Notes under the pieces: generated by a model
Seen by the model: the letters and a program-made list of their open reading frames with translations, nothing else
The model's database searches: none
Told to the model about the DNA's origin: nothing
Assembly: GCA_001970955.1 (NCBI GenBank)
Contig: MPUH01000078.1
Coordinates: 1 to 64,000, forward strand
Length of the DNA: 64,000 nucleotides
From: Stentor coeruleus
Lineage: Eukaryota > Ciliophora > Heterotrichea > Heterotrichida > Stentoridae
Direction of reading: 5' to 3'
Translations under genes and position numbers: made by a program
Shown: piece after piece, positions 1 to 11,040 of the stretch
Position numbering within the stretch: the first letter of the stretch is position 1
Layout of the letters: each line of letters opens with the position of its first letter

Positions 1-82
1 TTATTGTTAAGTTTGCACAGGGTGTCGATTCTCCAAGGAGAATCTCCTTTAATGGATCTCCATTTCCTGGAGTCCATTAAAG
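1..82. other. Edge fragment, GC-richer than its flank, probably coding
   Basis: The first 82 bases are clearly richer in G+C than the following 330 bases, which suggests the end or start of a gene lying mostly outside the window. Two readings are open. On the minus strand an ATG at 77 opens a frame (MDSRKWRSIKGDSPW...) that runs off the left edge. On the plus strand a frame entering from the left ends at a TAA near 78 (...SPRRISFNGSPFPGVH). The piece also contains an inverted repeat: ctttaatgga at 47-56 pairs with tccattaaag at 73-82, with further CTCC/GGAG pairing inside. I cannot decide between the strands or name a family. Confidence 0.35.
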
Positions 83-413
83 TATTAAAAATTATATACA
101 TACTATAATTAATTATTGGGAAAACAATATAGTTTTGATATTCTTATATAATTCAATATTAATTTATTTCTATTCACAGACATAAAAAAGTATAGTTTTT
201 ATTTTTCATCTTTGAAACTTAGACTAAAAATTTTCACTCAAATCCAAAACATCATAAAATATCAGATAATTATAAACATATCAAAATAATCATCTCTGAA
301 ATTCATGATTTCATTCATAAAAAATCATCATCATCGAAAATCTTCTAACTCTTATAATTAACATAAATTTTATATATTATTTTAACTGATCATACTTGCC
401 ACACATTATCTCT
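83..413. other. AT-rich spacer
   Basis: I see no gene, RNA or repeat here. The stretch is very AT-rich and G-poor on the + strand towards its right end. Confidence 0.6.
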
Positions 414-962
414 TCACATTTCCCATGCTGATAACGCAATCGAAGCTCTTTTTTTCCCAGTCTGTTTTTCTAAATTAACCAAACTCTGAAATGCTAAAGA
501 CCTAATTGAATGATTCTCCTTATACTTTATTTTGTTTTTCAAATCAATAAAGCTATTGAAATTACTTTTCTTTTTAGCCAACACAATTTTACTATTACTA
601 GGCATTCTTTTTTTATAATCCCATCCTGAAGGTTCATTAGACGTTGAATTCCTACTAATAAATTTTTTACCTATCAAAGCAAAGTCTCTATTTTCTTGTT
701 TCTTAAGCTTTTCATAAGATTCTTGTGGTGATCCTAATAGGTTCTTAGGAGAAAAGTTGTTTTTAAACACATATTGCTTGTTTATTGATCTAAAAAGTAA
801 AGACCGACAAGGGAAGACCCTTCTTTTAGATTTCGTTTGCGAGCTTTCTGTAAGATCTGAGTTTCTTAATATAAGCTTCCAATTCTTATAAGCAGAAGGG
901 GGAAGTCTTTGATCCGTAGTTGAAATGTTTGAGAAACTCTGCTTTTTAGACCTAAATTCCAT
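414..962 (-). CDS. Small basic protein of unknown function
   Basis: A 182-residue single-exon frame starts at an ATG (MEFRSKKQSFSN) and ends with TGA. The product is rich in Lys, Ser, Asn and Arg, with no visible signal peptide, membrane segment or recognised domain. The C-terminal third could form a short helix (SLAFQSLVNLEKQTGKKRAS). There is no splice-site pair at either end that would extend it. The frame is long for such AT-rich DNA and its codon use resembles the neighbouring genes, so I think it is real, but I do not recognise it and assign no function. Confidence 0.55.
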   Translation of the reverse strand: MEFRSKKQSFSNISTTDQRLPPSAYKNWKLILRNSDLTESSQTKSKRRVFPCRSLLFRSINKQYVFKNNFSPKNLLGSPQESYEKLKKQENRDFALIGKKFISRNSTSNEPSGWDYKKRMPSNSKIVLAKKKSNFNSFIDLKNKIKYKENHSIRSLAFQSLVNLEKQTGKKRASIALSAWEM

Positions 963-1099
963 ATAATAAATAAGTTTTCATGTGGATTTTTCTATGAAAT
1001 ATTGATTTTTACAAGATCTCTTAGTGTTTTCATCAATATTCATTAGGGGAATTCATATAAAATATAATTAGCCTAAGATTTTTAAAATAATTTATGAAG

Positions 1100-2255
1100 T
1101 TAAAGTCTAAAATTAAGGAAAGTGTCAACAAAATGTTTCATTTTTTCAGCATGCATTTTAAAAACAATAAACAACTGAGCTGATCCACTTTGGTCTATAT
1201 TCTTAAAAACATTCCACACATCATCAAATGGTTTATAAAGATTACTTTCAAAGTTGATATTCAATGTTGTTAGCTTATCATCTATAGATTTCTTCAATTC
1301 TCTTAAAGCTTTATCAAGATCATTAATTTCTTGTAATTTAGACTCAATATCTTTTTCCATCATATCCTTTTCAACTCTGATATTTTTTCTTTCAGCACAA
1401 AGTTTGTTTATAATTTCTTTAACCTCATTTTTAGCTGATGTTTTAACACTCATTAATATAAGTTTCTTAGCTTCATTATCAAAAAAATCTTGTTCTAAAT
1501 TGATTGAATTAGTCATAGGAAGCTGAATACCTAATTTTAAAAGCTTAGCACAAGAATCACGAACTTTACCGATAAGTCCTGGGCTTCCTGGTGTTAAAAG
1601 GACGCCAAGTAGATCAGATAAACATATTTCTAAATCAAAAATTTCTATACCTGAAATTTTGACAGAACTTTTCCAGTCTGGGAATGAAGAATAGTCAATT
1701 TCTACTAAATCTCCGATTTTTCTTGAGGATAAAAGTTGAGAATAAGCGATTTGAGAACTGGATTCTGCGTCTCGGAGGAGTTTTCTTGAAGATTTTAATA
1801 TGGAACCGATTGAGATTATTGTTTGATCTGGCCGCTCTGTATTTTTTAGCAACTTTGCGATACCACCAAGTATATTTTCCATCTCAAAATAAAGTGTCCT
1901 TTGAGCATCAAGTGCTGTTTGCATTAAAAATATCTAAGTAAAATGTTACAATTCTATCTTGTTTCTGGACTTTAGCTTTATACATATTCATTCTCCTTTG
2001 ATCATATTTATCATCAATAAACTTATTGAACACAGTTGCAAATTCCTCTTTAAGCTTAAGTTCCTCTTTTGCTGAGGCAAGCTCAGTTAAAAGTTTAGAA
2101 TTTTCTATTCGGAGTCTTTGGATTTCTTTATAATTCGATCCAGATTGAGGAGAGTCATCTCTAATGGTTTTTGCAAATGATGGGGTAAGGATTTCTTTGA
2201 CGATTGCTTTAGACTGAGATTTTTTCTCTGTGAGTTTTCCCACTCTATTTTGCAT
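1100..2255 (-). CDS. Coiled-coil protein, two exons, unknown function
   Basis: Two overlapping frames are joined by a 16-nt intron at 1934-1949 (sense GTAACATTTTACTTAG), giving a 379-residue protein. The intron fits the local consensus, with A six bases before the exon. Exon 1 (about 102 residues) carries a leucine-rich heptad region (QRLRIENSKLLTELASAKEEL). Exon 2 contains a second strong coiled coil around NKLCAERKNIRVEKDMMEK and DLDKALRELKKSIDDKL. No enzymatic or membrane motif is visible. Ciliates carry many cytoskeletal and basal-body coiled-coil proteins of this kind, but a specific role cannot be assigned. Without the splice the first frame would end 13 codons after the junction. Confidence 0.7.
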
Positions 2256-2428
2256 AATATATTCCGCGAATATTATTCATTAAATAATTTCTTAATTTTG
2301 ATAATCATTATCAACGCAAATGTTAAATGCATATTTCTAACTTAATATTTTATCATATATATAAAACGACTCATACTATATAATCTTCCTATTTATTTGA
2401 ATATAAATTTTAATTCTAATCATATATT

Positions 2429-2485
2429 CAACCTAAAAATTAATTGATTTCAACCTAAAAATTAATTGATTTCAACCTAAAAATC
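2429..2485. repeat. 22-bp tandem repeat, about 2.6 copies
   Basis: The unit caacctaaaaattaattgat plus two T begins at 2429, 2451 and 2473. The first two units are identical and the third is partial. It lies in the spacer between two divergent genes, about 65 bp upstream of the glutaminyl cyclase start codon. Confidence 0.85.
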
Positions 2486-2548
2486 AAGCTTAAGCCTATA
2501 TTATCATCATAATCTAAAAAATCAATTAAATAATTTCTTATATAAAAA

Positions 2549-3352
2549 ATGTTTCAATTAGTTCTAAGCATATCATTCTTCATCTTAGTATCTTCTTCTA
2601 GCGTCCCATTATACAAATACTCAATTCTTAACACCTATAGTCATTCCTCAAACGATTACACGTAAAACTTATACAGTCAAGGTCTTGAATACATATCAGA
2701 AAACATTTTAATCCAATCAGCAGGACGCTATGGTTCAAGTTACTTACAAAAACTTGACTTCCCAAGTATGTCAGTCCTCCAAGAATTTCCTTTAAGTTCA
2801 GTTTATTTCGCAGAAGGTATCACGATTTTAAACAATAAAATCTATCAACTAACCTGGAAAGAAAAGAAAATGTTTATATACTCAATTGACTTAGTCCTTG
2901 AAGAAATTGCATATATAACAGAGCCTATAAAAGAAGGTTGGGGTATGTGTAATGATGGGACAAATCTTTATATATCAGATGGAACAAGTTATATATACAA
3001 AATAGATCCATTATCATATGAAATTATAAGTTCTATAAGAGTTCATCAAGATAATAAATATATAAAGTCTATAAATGAACTTGAATGGGTTGATGGGGAA
3101 ATTTGGGCTAATATTTATTATTCGAAATATATTGTTAGAATAGATCCTGATAATGGAGATGTTATTGGGTGGATAGATTTAGCTGGCCTTGAAACTGGAG
3201 AAAAAATGCATTGGTACTCAGGATATGTGCTTAATGGGATAGCGGTTTATGGGGATAAAATATTTGTTACAGGGAAATGCTGGGAGAATTTATATGAAAT
3301 TGAACTGATTTATCATGATAGTGTTTCTGAAGCCCCTAAGCTTAAAGATTAG
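2549..3352 (+). CDS. Secreted glutaminyl-peptide cyclotransferase (plant/bacterial type)
   Basis: This is a glutamine cyclotransferase of the beta-propeller family, which converts N-terminal glutamine to pyroglutamate on secretory proteins. The gene has two exons. The ATG at 2549 begins a hydrophobic signal peptide (MFQLVLSISFFILVSSSS). A 15-nt intron at 2662-2676 (GTAAAACTTATACAG) interrupts the family hallmark, which becomes DYTQGLEYISEN and then QSAGRYGSSYLQKLDF after splicing. Further hallmark segments are YFAEGITILNNKIYQLTWKE and LNELEWVDGEIWANI-like NELEWVDGEIWANIYYSKYI. The product is 262 residues, normal for the family. The splice is needed to recover both the signal peptide and the FTQGL-type motif, so confidence in the gene model is high. 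Confidence 0.93.
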
Positions 3353-3668
3353 ATATAATTTGCCTTAAATATGATTGAGTTTATATTGTGAAGTTGGGAA
3401 GATAGTTTTTTTTATTGAGTGTTTTAATAAACTTTTTTTATGAAGATAATTTAGTTATGACTTTTAGGATATTGAAAAGTACATGAGATTATGAGGTTAT
3501 AAGTTTTCTAAAAAGAGGTATTATGGAATATATGATATAAGATGATATAGAAATTATTGGAAGAGAAGAATAGTAAAGGGTATTTTTAATGATATGGTCA
3601 AAACATTATATCATTGCATTTTATAATATAAGATTTTCTTGTTAGTAAACTTAGGGTAATAGCATGAA

Positions 3669-3796
3669 ATATTATTTTTACATGTGAAAGTTGTAATCCT
3701 TTATAAGAATATAATAAAGTACCTTTTATGATATATTATTTTTACATGTGAAAGTTGTAATCCTTTATAAGAATATAATAAAGTAACTTTTATGAT
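3669..3796. repeat. 64-bp direct tandem duplication
   Basis: Two adjacent copies, 3669-3732 and 3733-3796, differ at about one position near their ends (ccttttatgat versus acttttatgat). They lie in the spacer upstream of the large coiled-coil gene. The near identity implies a recent duplication. Confidence 0.9.
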
Positions 3797-3897
3797 ATAA
3801 ATAATAAAACTCTAATTACAAATCTATATATAAAACATCAATCAAGTCTTATTTCTACTTTGAATATAAAATATTCTTGCATGATAATATAATATTA

Positions 3898-6800
3898 ATG
3901 GAAGAACAACGGAAATTCAAACTTTTGAAAAGCAAACTGGAAGCACTAAATTACAAACACAGCTTTTCACTAGACTCTTTACCTCTTATTGAAGCTCTTG
4001 TTAACGACATAACCTATCTAAACTCTTCTCTTTCACGTTTACGAATGCAAAAATCTGACCCTGAAAGCCTTCGTGAGCTTTCAGGTAGAATCGAATATTT
4101 AAACAGAGAAAAAATCAAACTTGAAGAAGAAATTCAAAGAGGAAGCATAAATTCTATACCTTATGATGAAAGAGAAACATTAAATAAAGGGTTAATTGAT
4201 TTAAGAAGAGAAAATCAAATGCTTAGCCAAAAACTTTTAAATGCGCAAACTGTGAAAAAAGATTTTGTTGATGAAAAGAATAAAGAATATGTTGATAAAT
4301 TGTATTCTGATTATGTTTATATGAAAAAACAATTTGAAGAAAGTGAAGAGAATACACAGAAGTTGGTTTATGATAATAGGGTATTACAAGATAGGATAAG
4401 GGCTTTAGAAGGACAGGTAGATGCTTTAAGAAAGGAATTGGATGTTTCAATTGACACTATTAAAGGAATAAGTAATGAGAATAGATCGACTGTGGAGGAG
4501 TATTATTCTTTGAAAAATGCTCTTTCGGGTTATGAGTCTAAATGCGCTGAATATGAAGATGAAAATAACTCACTTAGGAATAATTTGCAGAAAGTACAGC
4601 AACATGTGAGAAGCCTAGATCAACAACTATGCAACTTAAACAAAGAACTAGGCAAAAACCGCAACGAACTTGAAATGAATTCATCAACAAAATCACGTCT
4701 TTCATCACAACTTGAATCCTTACAGCGACAAGTTGATATCCTTCAAAACGAAAGTACTCAATTGCATAACCTTAGAGACAATGATAAAATGACAATCCTC
4801 GACCTTGAAAGTAAATACAAAGAAATAGAAGATCTTTATAGAGCATCTCAAGAAAAAATTCGTTCATTTCAATTAGAAAATCAAGCATTTTCAGAAAGTG
4901 TCAGAGATAAAGCTGAAGAACTTAGAGATAAAGTTGAAGAACTTAGAGATAAATCTGAAGAACTTAGAGCTAAAGACCAAATAATAAAAAATCAAGATAA
5001 AGACCTTAGAGATTTAAAACACTACATAATAAAATATGAAGAGTGTCAAGAAGAAATCTCAAATCTAAAAGGTGAAATTGATGAAAATAGCATAGAAATT
5101 CGCAAATATCGTGAAGAAAACAATAACTTAAAATACACTTTAAAATGCAAAGATGAGGATATAAGACAACTTAAAAATACTCTAGACCAGTATAATAGAG
5201 AAGTAGAAATACTTAAACGACGATTAGATGATGAAAATTCAAAAGTTGAAAGTTTGAATTCTATAATAAAACAATACTCTCAGATTGAAGAACAATTAAA
5301 AGCTAGTAGAAATCAATATGAAGATTCTATTTATAGAGAAAGGCAATTAAAAAAAGATATCGAGCAATTTCAGATGATAGTTCAAAAGAATGAAGAAAAA
5401 ATAAGATATGGTCAAATACAACAAGAAGCACTACAAAATAAACTCATGATTTTTGAGCAGGAAAATGATAAAATGCAACAAAATATACTAGAAATAAGTG
5501 CTAATGATAATACTAAAGCTATGGAAATTAGTAGATATGAAAATCAAATTCAGTTGAATTATTCTGAGATTGATGAACTTAAAAGGAAGGTTTTAGAAAA
5601 AGAACAAATGGTTAAGAATTTGAGTGATGAAATCAGGGATAGGCAAAAAGCATTTATTGCTGAAGAAGATCATGCAAATAGATTAAATGAACAAGTTATT
5701 CAGTTGAAGAATTTTATTTCTTCTTTAGAAGGAACTCGTGCAGATCTTATGAAAAAACTAGAAAACTATTCGATTTCAGATATAGAAAAAGATAACACCC
5801 TTAAGAATTATAAAGAAGAACTACAGCTTCTTAAAAAACAACTTCAGATAAGTGAAAGGAATGCTAATGATGGGCTTATTGAAAGAGAAAAAAACATAAA
5901 AATCATAAACGAACTACAATATGAAAACACAAAAAAAAACGATGAGATTACATCACAAAAATCTAATATCGATATTCTTAATAGGGATATAAATGATTTG
6001 AATTACAAACTGAAATCCATACTAACAAGTGAAGATAATTTCAAAAGATGCTGGAGAGATAGCGAGATAGAAAAAGCAAGGGTTACAGAAATAAACCTGG
6101 CTATGAATCTTCAATTAGAAGATAATAAAAAAACTATATCTAGATTTCAATCCCAATATCAGGATATATCGAAACAATTATCATATCGGGATAACGAAAT
6201 TAGATCTTTAGAAGAGCGATACAAAGCATTGATATATGAAAAAGATTCAATATCAAATAGATTAGAAGAAAACAATAAAGAACTTAGGATAAAAATTGAA
6301 ATATCTGCAAATTTACAAAAAGACAAAGATGAACTGATACAAAAACTTAGGATTTTATCAGAAGAATTCGATAAACTACACAGATCTTATGATTTTCTTA
6401 ATCTTGACTATAAAAAACTTATAGGCAAATCTGCAGCAGGAGAAAATCTTATAGAAAGCTTAAAACAACAAGAAGATGTTTATGTTAAAACTATAAAACA
6501 ATTAGAAGAAGACCTTCGCGATGCATCAAGAGCCGCTGAGATTTCTGAATTCAAAAGAATCGAAGCTGAAAAAACATCAGAAAACCTTCTAAAAGATATG
6601 CACTCAGCTAAAAACATTAATAGAAACTTAGATTTGTCCCAAAACGAAATGCAAAGAAAAATCATGATGATTGATAATGAAAAGGCTTATTTAGATAACA
6701 AATGTAGGAATTATGATATTGAAATAAGCAATTTGAAGTCACAATTGGATTATGAGAAAAAGAAATCTGCTGAATTGGAATCAAGATATTTAGCTAATAA

Positions 6801-7029
6801 AGAAAGTTTTAGGAGGTCTGAAATAGAAGATGAAAAGATGAGGAATTTAAGGAATCCTAGTAGTGAACAGCTTATTTCTGAACTTTATAAGCAGATTGAG
6901 ACGTATAAGGCGGAGAGTATAAAATTGGAAATGAATTATATGAAATTATTTGATGAGTATAATCAGAAGAAACAGATGTTTAGTAGAGCTGAAGCTAGAA
7001 TTGCAGAGTTGGAAATGGGTCGGCGATAG
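3898..7029 (+). CDS. Giant coiled-coil protein
   Basis: A 1,043-residue protein begins at the ATG at 3898 (MEEQRKFKLLKSKLEALNYK). An in-frame ATG-less extension of a few codons upstream is not used here. Nearly the whole length is heptad-type coiled coil, rich in Glu, Lys, Gln and Leu, with no membrane segment or enzymatic motif. Around residues 336-356 the frame contains a 7-residue repeat, (A/V/S)EELRDK three to four times over, which looks like recent microsatellite-like expansion. Such proteins in ciliates commonly serve in basal bodies, cortical fibres or the myoneme system. The precise role is not visible in the sequence. Confidence 0.85.
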   Translation: MEEQRKFKLLKSKLEALNYKHSFSLDSLPLIEALVNDITYLNSSLSRLRMQKSDPESLRELSGRIEYLNREKIKLEEEIQRGSINSIPYDERETLNKGLIDLRRENQMLSQKLLNAQTVKKDFVDEKNKEYVDKLYSDYVYMKKQFEESEENTQKLVYDNRVLQDRIRALEGQVDALRKELDVSIDTIKGISNENRSTVEEYYSLKNALSGYESKCAEYEDENNSLRNNLQKVQQHVRSLDQQLCNLNKELGKNRNELEMNSSTKSRLSSQLESLQRQVDILQNESTQLHNLRDNDKMTILDLESKYKEIEDLYRASQEKIRSFQLENQAFSESVRDKAEELRDKVEELRDKSEELRAKDQIIKNQDKDLRDLKHYIIKYEECQEEISNLKGEIDENSIEIRKYREENNNLKYTLKCKDEDIRQLKNTLDQYNREVEILKRRLDDENSKVESLNSIIKQYSQIEEQLKASRNQYEDSIYRERQLKKDIEQFQMIVQKNEEKIRYGQIQQEALQNKLMIFEQENDKMQQNILEISANDNTKAMEISRYENQIQLNYSEIDELKRKVLEKEQMVKNLSDEIRDRQKAFIAEEDHANRLNEQVIQLKNFISSLEGTRADLMKKLENYSISDIEKDNTLKNYKEELQLLKKQLQISERNANDGLIEREKNIKIINELQYENTKKNDEITSQKSNIDILNRDINDLNYKLKSILTSEDNFKRCWRDSEIEKARVTEINLAMNLQLEDNKKTISRFQSQYQDISKQLSYRDNEIRSLEERYKALIYEKDSISNRLEENNKELRIKIEISANLQKDKDELIQKLRILSEEFDKLHRSYDFLNLDYKKLIGKSAAGENLIESLKQQEDVYVKTIKQLEEDLRDASRAAEISEFKRIEAEKTSENLLKDMHSAKNINRNLDLSQNEMQRKIMMIDNEKAYLDNKCRNYDIEISNLKSQLDYEKKKSAELESRYLANKESFRRSEIEDEKMRNLRNPSSEQLISELYKQIETYKAESIKLEMNYMKLFDEYNQKKQMFSRAEARIAELEMGRR

Positions 7030-7219
7030 AGGTTTTTTTTTTATAAGCTGATATTAATTACTATAAGAGATAATTTTTTTTTGTTATGTAATAATAGTGG
7101 TGAACATGTTTTGGATATTAGTTTTTAATCACTTCTTTAGCATGATTTATAAATTTTATTATTTTATTGATAAAAATTTAAGGTTATGTTTAATAAAATC
7201 ATTCCTGTTATTACCTAGA

Positions 7220-9250
7220 TTATTCCTTTGCTTTATCTTCTTGAGGTTGATTTTTTATAAATTGTGCAATATCAGAAAACTTATCAACAGCCTCAGCCAA
7301 AAGGTTTTTTTTACCTTTTTCCGCATTTGCTATAACCTTATCAAGATCTTTAAATTCTCCATTGCCTTTTTTCTTATTTAAAGCTATTATTTTTTTAGCA
7401 CATGCTATTTTTTTCTGAGGACTCTGCCCAAGATTCTTCATAAATGTTTTTTTACTTGCATTATTAAGCATAACTTTTTCAGGTTCAGGTTCTGTTTCTT
7501 GAACCCTCGAGCACATATTACCAAATTCTTTTTTAATAGTATATTCAACAAGAGATGCTGATTTAGATGATAAAGCTTTAAGATTTTCAGCATGTTTAGG
7601 AAAATGTTTTAAAACTTTAACCACAACTTTTGATGGAATAGCGAAACCTTGTGTTTTTATAGATGTAAAATATACTGCGAAACTTGGAATTGATTGTATA
7701 ACAAAATAATCACCTATAATCCCTCTTTCTTTAAAAATATAACATATAATAAATCCTGTATCATTTTCGATCCCACAAGCAACTTCCCCTTTTTCTATAA
7801 AGAAAATCTCATGAGGAATAGTGTTTTCATATATTATTGTTGTTCTTTCATTGTAACTCCTTGGTTGTATATGCAAGCAAACATAGTATCTAAATGAATC
7901 TACTCGGCCGAAAAAGGGTTTAAACTTATAGAAAATATCAATAAAAAGGGCATTCAGCATACGGATCCTAAGTTTTTCAGGTAATTCACATACAAATTTG
8001 CTATGAAACTGCCCAAGTTCAGCTTTTGTTGGGTTTTTCCAATGCTTTTCTGCTAATGGTCCAGCACGATTATTAGCAAAATAATACTTAAAATGGTTAA
8101 TCAATCCTTCTTTCAAATCCATCGGTAGTTCTTTATAATGGAATTCAAGTGAAGATATCCAAGTATCAAACTCCGAAAGTTTTTCACCATTATTACCAAC
8201 TTCCTCAAGTTTTTTAATAGTATCAATCGATTTACCCATTGCATAAGCATACATACTAGGGCCAATTATAAGCAAGATTATACAAAAGCCCATCTCATAC
8301 TTATTAGTAGCATAAAAATCCCCATATCCAACAGTCATCAAAGTTGTATAAATATAATACCAAGATTTTATAAAAATCTCATCTGACACATTGTCATTAA
8401 GCCCAAAATGATCTATGAAATCATCAGTTTCTTCTTTATACTTTTTAACTACTTTTACATAATACATCCACATACATGATAATGCATAAGAAGCAAAAAG
8501 CATTGCTATTATCTGATAAGATAAACTCCATGAATATGTTATGACTATTTTGAAAATATGAGCCCGTTTGTTGTTTTTGATTCCGAAAATCCCTGCAACA
8601 CATGAGTTGATTTTTTCTTGGTCTATCATATCAAGAAGTCTATAAATTTTAGATAATCTGAAAAGCCTTAAGAAGTATTCAGCATTTGGATGTCCTGCAA
8701 ATTGTAGTGGTAATAAAGAAATAACATCAAAAAATAGCCAAGTTGAAATGTAATGATAGGCTATTCTTTTTAAGTCTTTTACTGATTCTTTATCATCATA
8801 GAAAATTTCAGTGAAAAAAGTTAAAATTATGTCGAGCATAAACATTACCCACACAAAAATGTCAAAAGCGAATTGATTATAACTCGGCTGGTCGTATCCT
8901 AGGTAGTATAAACTTGATATAATTGAGTACATAAGGAGCATGTTTATTATTAGATCAAAAGTTCTTTTCCAAGGATTGAATTTTGGTATGATAAAGCGTT
9001 TGTGCTTTTGATAAAAGTCTTTGTCTATTTGCTTTTCGAAATTTTGCCCCAAAATCCTTAAGACCATGGCTTTGAGGATTTCATCTATAAAGGCTGATTT
9101 TTTCCCGAGTACAAGATTTTGGGGGTTTAATAGTACAGGTTTATCATTATCTGCACTTTTAAATTCAAATTGGGCTTTTGGAGAGCCATAAAAAGCTACT
9201 TTCCTATGGTATTGATTCAAATAGTTGAAATCTCTTGAAGAGTTTTCCAT
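7220..9250 (-). CDS. Six-TM CNBD-type K+ channel (EAG/HCN/CNG superfamily)
   Basis: A 676-residue voltage-type cation channel of the plasma or ciliary membrane. Transmembrane segments run from about residue 98 to 350. S4 carries spaced arginines (YFLRLFRLSKIYRLL, residues 192-206). The pore helix and filter read YTTLMTVGYGDF with GYG at 308-310, indicating K+ selectivity. A C-linker (FHYKELPMDLKEGLINHFKYY) follows, then a cyclic-nucleotide-binding-like fold (about 440-560) with IYENTIPHEIFFIEKGEVACGI. The usual FGE...RTA phosphate-binding cassette is replaced by RGIIGDYFVIQSIPSFAVYF, so cyclic-nucleotide binding is doubtful. The C-terminal tail is Lys-rich. Ciliates have very large families of such channels, which set membrane excitability and ciliary reversal. 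Confidence 0.92.
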   Translation of the reverse strand: MENSSRDFNYLNQYHRKVAFYGSPKAQFEFKSADNDKPVLLNPQNLVLGKKSAFIDEILKAMVLRILGQNFEKQIDKDFYQKHKRFIIPKFNPWKRTFDLIINMLLMYSIISSLYYLGYDQPSYNQFAFDIFVWVMFMLDIILTFFTEIFYDDKESVKDLKRIAYHYISTWLFFDVISLLPLQFAGHPNAEYFLRLFRLSKIYRLLDMIDQEKINSCVAGIFGIKNNKRAHIFKIVITYSWSLSYQIIAMLFASYALSCMWMYYVKVVKKYKEETDDFIDHFGLNDNVSDEIFIKSWYYIYTTLMTVGYGDFYATNKYEMGFCIILLIIGPSMYAYAMGKSIDTIKKLEEVGNNGEKLSEFDTWISSLEFHYKELPMDLKEGLINHFKYYFANNRAGPLAEKHWKNPTKAELGQFHSKFVCELPEKLRIRMLNALFIDIFYKFKPFFGRVDSFRYYVCLHIQPRSYNERTTIIYENTIPHEIFFIEKGEVACGIENDTGFIICYIFKERGIIGDYFVIQSIPSFAVYFTSIKTQGFAIPSKVVVKVLKHFPKHAENLKALSSKSASLVEYTIKKEFGNMCSRVQETEPEPEKVMLNNASKKTFMKNLGQSPQKKIACAKKIIALNKKKGNGEFKDLDKVIANAEKGKKNLLAEAVDKFSDIAQFIKNQPQEDKAKE

Positions 9251-9934
9251 TGATTATTTATCAATAGTTAATTTTTTAAATTTTTAGAGGATTATGCCGA
9301 GCGTTTTGGGGTTTTTTAGAAAGATTATATAAGAACATAAGAATATAGCATAAATAAAATAGCTATGCTATCGTTTAAACATTTTTTTTATTGGAAATAC
9401 TGTATCTGCAATAATAACTTCATATTTGAAGAAGGGATTATTAAAGAATATATAATTGTGATACGAAATTATTACAGATTTAAACTAGATAGAAATTTTT
9501 TGGCTAAATTATTATAAGTTTAAAAATGGTATTTCCATAAATTCATAAAATTTCTTCTATATAGATTCCAAACTTATTATCCTAACAAATATCGATTATC
9601 AAAAATAATCCATTTTTCAATTTTGCTTAGGGAGTTTTGTTTTTTATTTATATTTGAATTATTACTACTGATAATTTCATTCATAACTATTATATTTTAT
9701 ACTAATTCATAAATTTTTATTAATTCTTATAAACACAGTTATTTATATCACAAATCCATACCTAAATCTTATTTTCCTACCAAAAAAAGCAAACTTATTT
9801 TTCTAACACATAATGATTATAAAAGCAATTTCTCTATAATCAAATCATTCACTTAAAATCTTTTTTCCCCTTAAAACTCAATCTCAACTTTCTTTTTTTT
9901 ATTATCATATTTACATAATTATTACTACAAATCC
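9251..9934. other. AT-rich spacer with G-to-C strand flip
   Basis: I see no gene, RNA or intron-bearing frame. The left end is G-rich on the + strand and the right end (about 9,750-9,900) is C-rich and almost free of G, the spacer pattern seen across the window. Confidence 0.6.
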
Positions 9935-10981
9935 TCATTGGCATTTAAAAATCTCCTCATGTTTTAGAATCATAGTATTACTAATTTCTTCATATGTGTG
10001 TGACATAGCAATATAATTCTGGTCAACATAAACTTTTCTATGTACCGCATTAGCATCTATATCTTCTTGATAAGAACTCATATTCATTCTTATATTAAAC
10101 TGAGGTTTTGTTTTAAATTCCCTTAACCGATGTTTGATATTCTTAATAAAACTCCCTTTGTTAAAAGGATTAAAGTCTATAAACCCCCAAATTCCTTTAA
10201 TTTTCTCATTAGTAGTCATACCAATTACAAACAAATACACATGAAAACCTAATAAACACAGCAAAAACACTAAAAAGAAACTGCCAAATGCAACAATTAA
10301 TATCGAAACCACTTCTTTATACCCATAATTCCCAACTTCAAGTCTTAAATGATACAAACTTATTATAATCCCTTCAAAACACAGCAAATTTGATAAGATT
10401 ATTAATAAGAAAAAATAAAAATAGTTCCTTTTCCCTATACAATTCCCTATCCAAGGACAATGATGATCAAAACCTTCTACACATAAATCACATACTGAAC
10501 AATGAGAACATCTGGGTGGTCTAAAAATCATACATGTTGGGCAAAATTTAACTCTTATAACACTAGAATTGATAACAAAAGATAAAGGTCTTGTTTTAGA
10601 TATATGTTCATTAAGGTTTTGGGAATATTTAGGAGCATAAGGGTAGATTTGTTTTGGTATATACCCTGGATCTCTAGTTGTACATAAAAAAAAGGCTAAA
10701 AAATTCAGAAATGCGAGGGATAGTGTTGATATAAGAGGTAAATAGTTGCCTTTAGAAAAAAAATAGTTTGAAGGAAAGGCACAGAGAAAGCAAGATGATA
10801 TGAAAAGCACTGAAGTTGTTATAATACTTTTATACCAATCAGGTCCTTTAAAGTACTTTCCTTTGCACCAGAACCTGTTTTTACCTGGCCACGCAGCTCG
10901 CAGCATATTTATAAACCTAAAGATCTTTATATAAACATATAACAAACCTAAAACTCTATATAAAAACCGTAATTTTGCCAT
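9935..10981 (-). CDS. DHHC-type protein S-palmitoyltransferase
   Basis: A 348-residue zDHHC enzyme that transfers palmitate to cysteines of membrane-associated proteins. Visible features in order are two TM segments near 51-70 and 80-100, the DPG motif (TTRDPGYIP, 101-109), and the Cys-rich domain with FCPTC, RPPRCSHCSVCDLCVEGFD and the catalytic DHHC at 172-175 followed by PWIGNCIG. Two more TM segments (about 185-210 and 225-255) follow, then the TTxE motif as TTNEKIKG. All motifs needed for activity are present. Length and topology are normal for the family. It probably acts in the Golgi or at the cell surface. The specific substrate is unknown. Confidence 0.95.
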   Translation of the reverse strand: MAKLRFLYRVLGLLYVYIKIFRFINMLRAAWPGKNRFWCKGKYFKGPDWYKSIITTSVLFISSCFLCAFPSNYFFSKGNYLPLISTLSLAFLNFLAFFLCTTRDPGYIPKQIYPYAPKYSQNLNEHISKTRPLSFVINSSVIRVKFCPTCMIFRPPRCSHCSVCDLCVEGFDHHCPWIGNCIGKRNYFYFFLLIILSNLLCFEGIIISLYHLRLEVGNYGYKEVVSILIVAFGSFFLVFLLCLLGFHVYLFVIGMTTNEKIKGIWGFIDFNPFNKGSFIKNIKHRLREFKTKPQFNIRMNMSSYQEDIDANAVHRKVYVDQNYIAMSHTYEEISNTMILKHEEIFKCQ

Positions 10982-11040
10982 AAAATCCTCATTAAATAAT
11001 TGAATTTATATACTAATTCACGATTTATATATAATAAAAC

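Noticed and set aside
1-100. Telomere at the left edge
   Set aside because: No CCCTAA-type repeat is present. The edge is an ordinary GC-richer, probably coding fragment.
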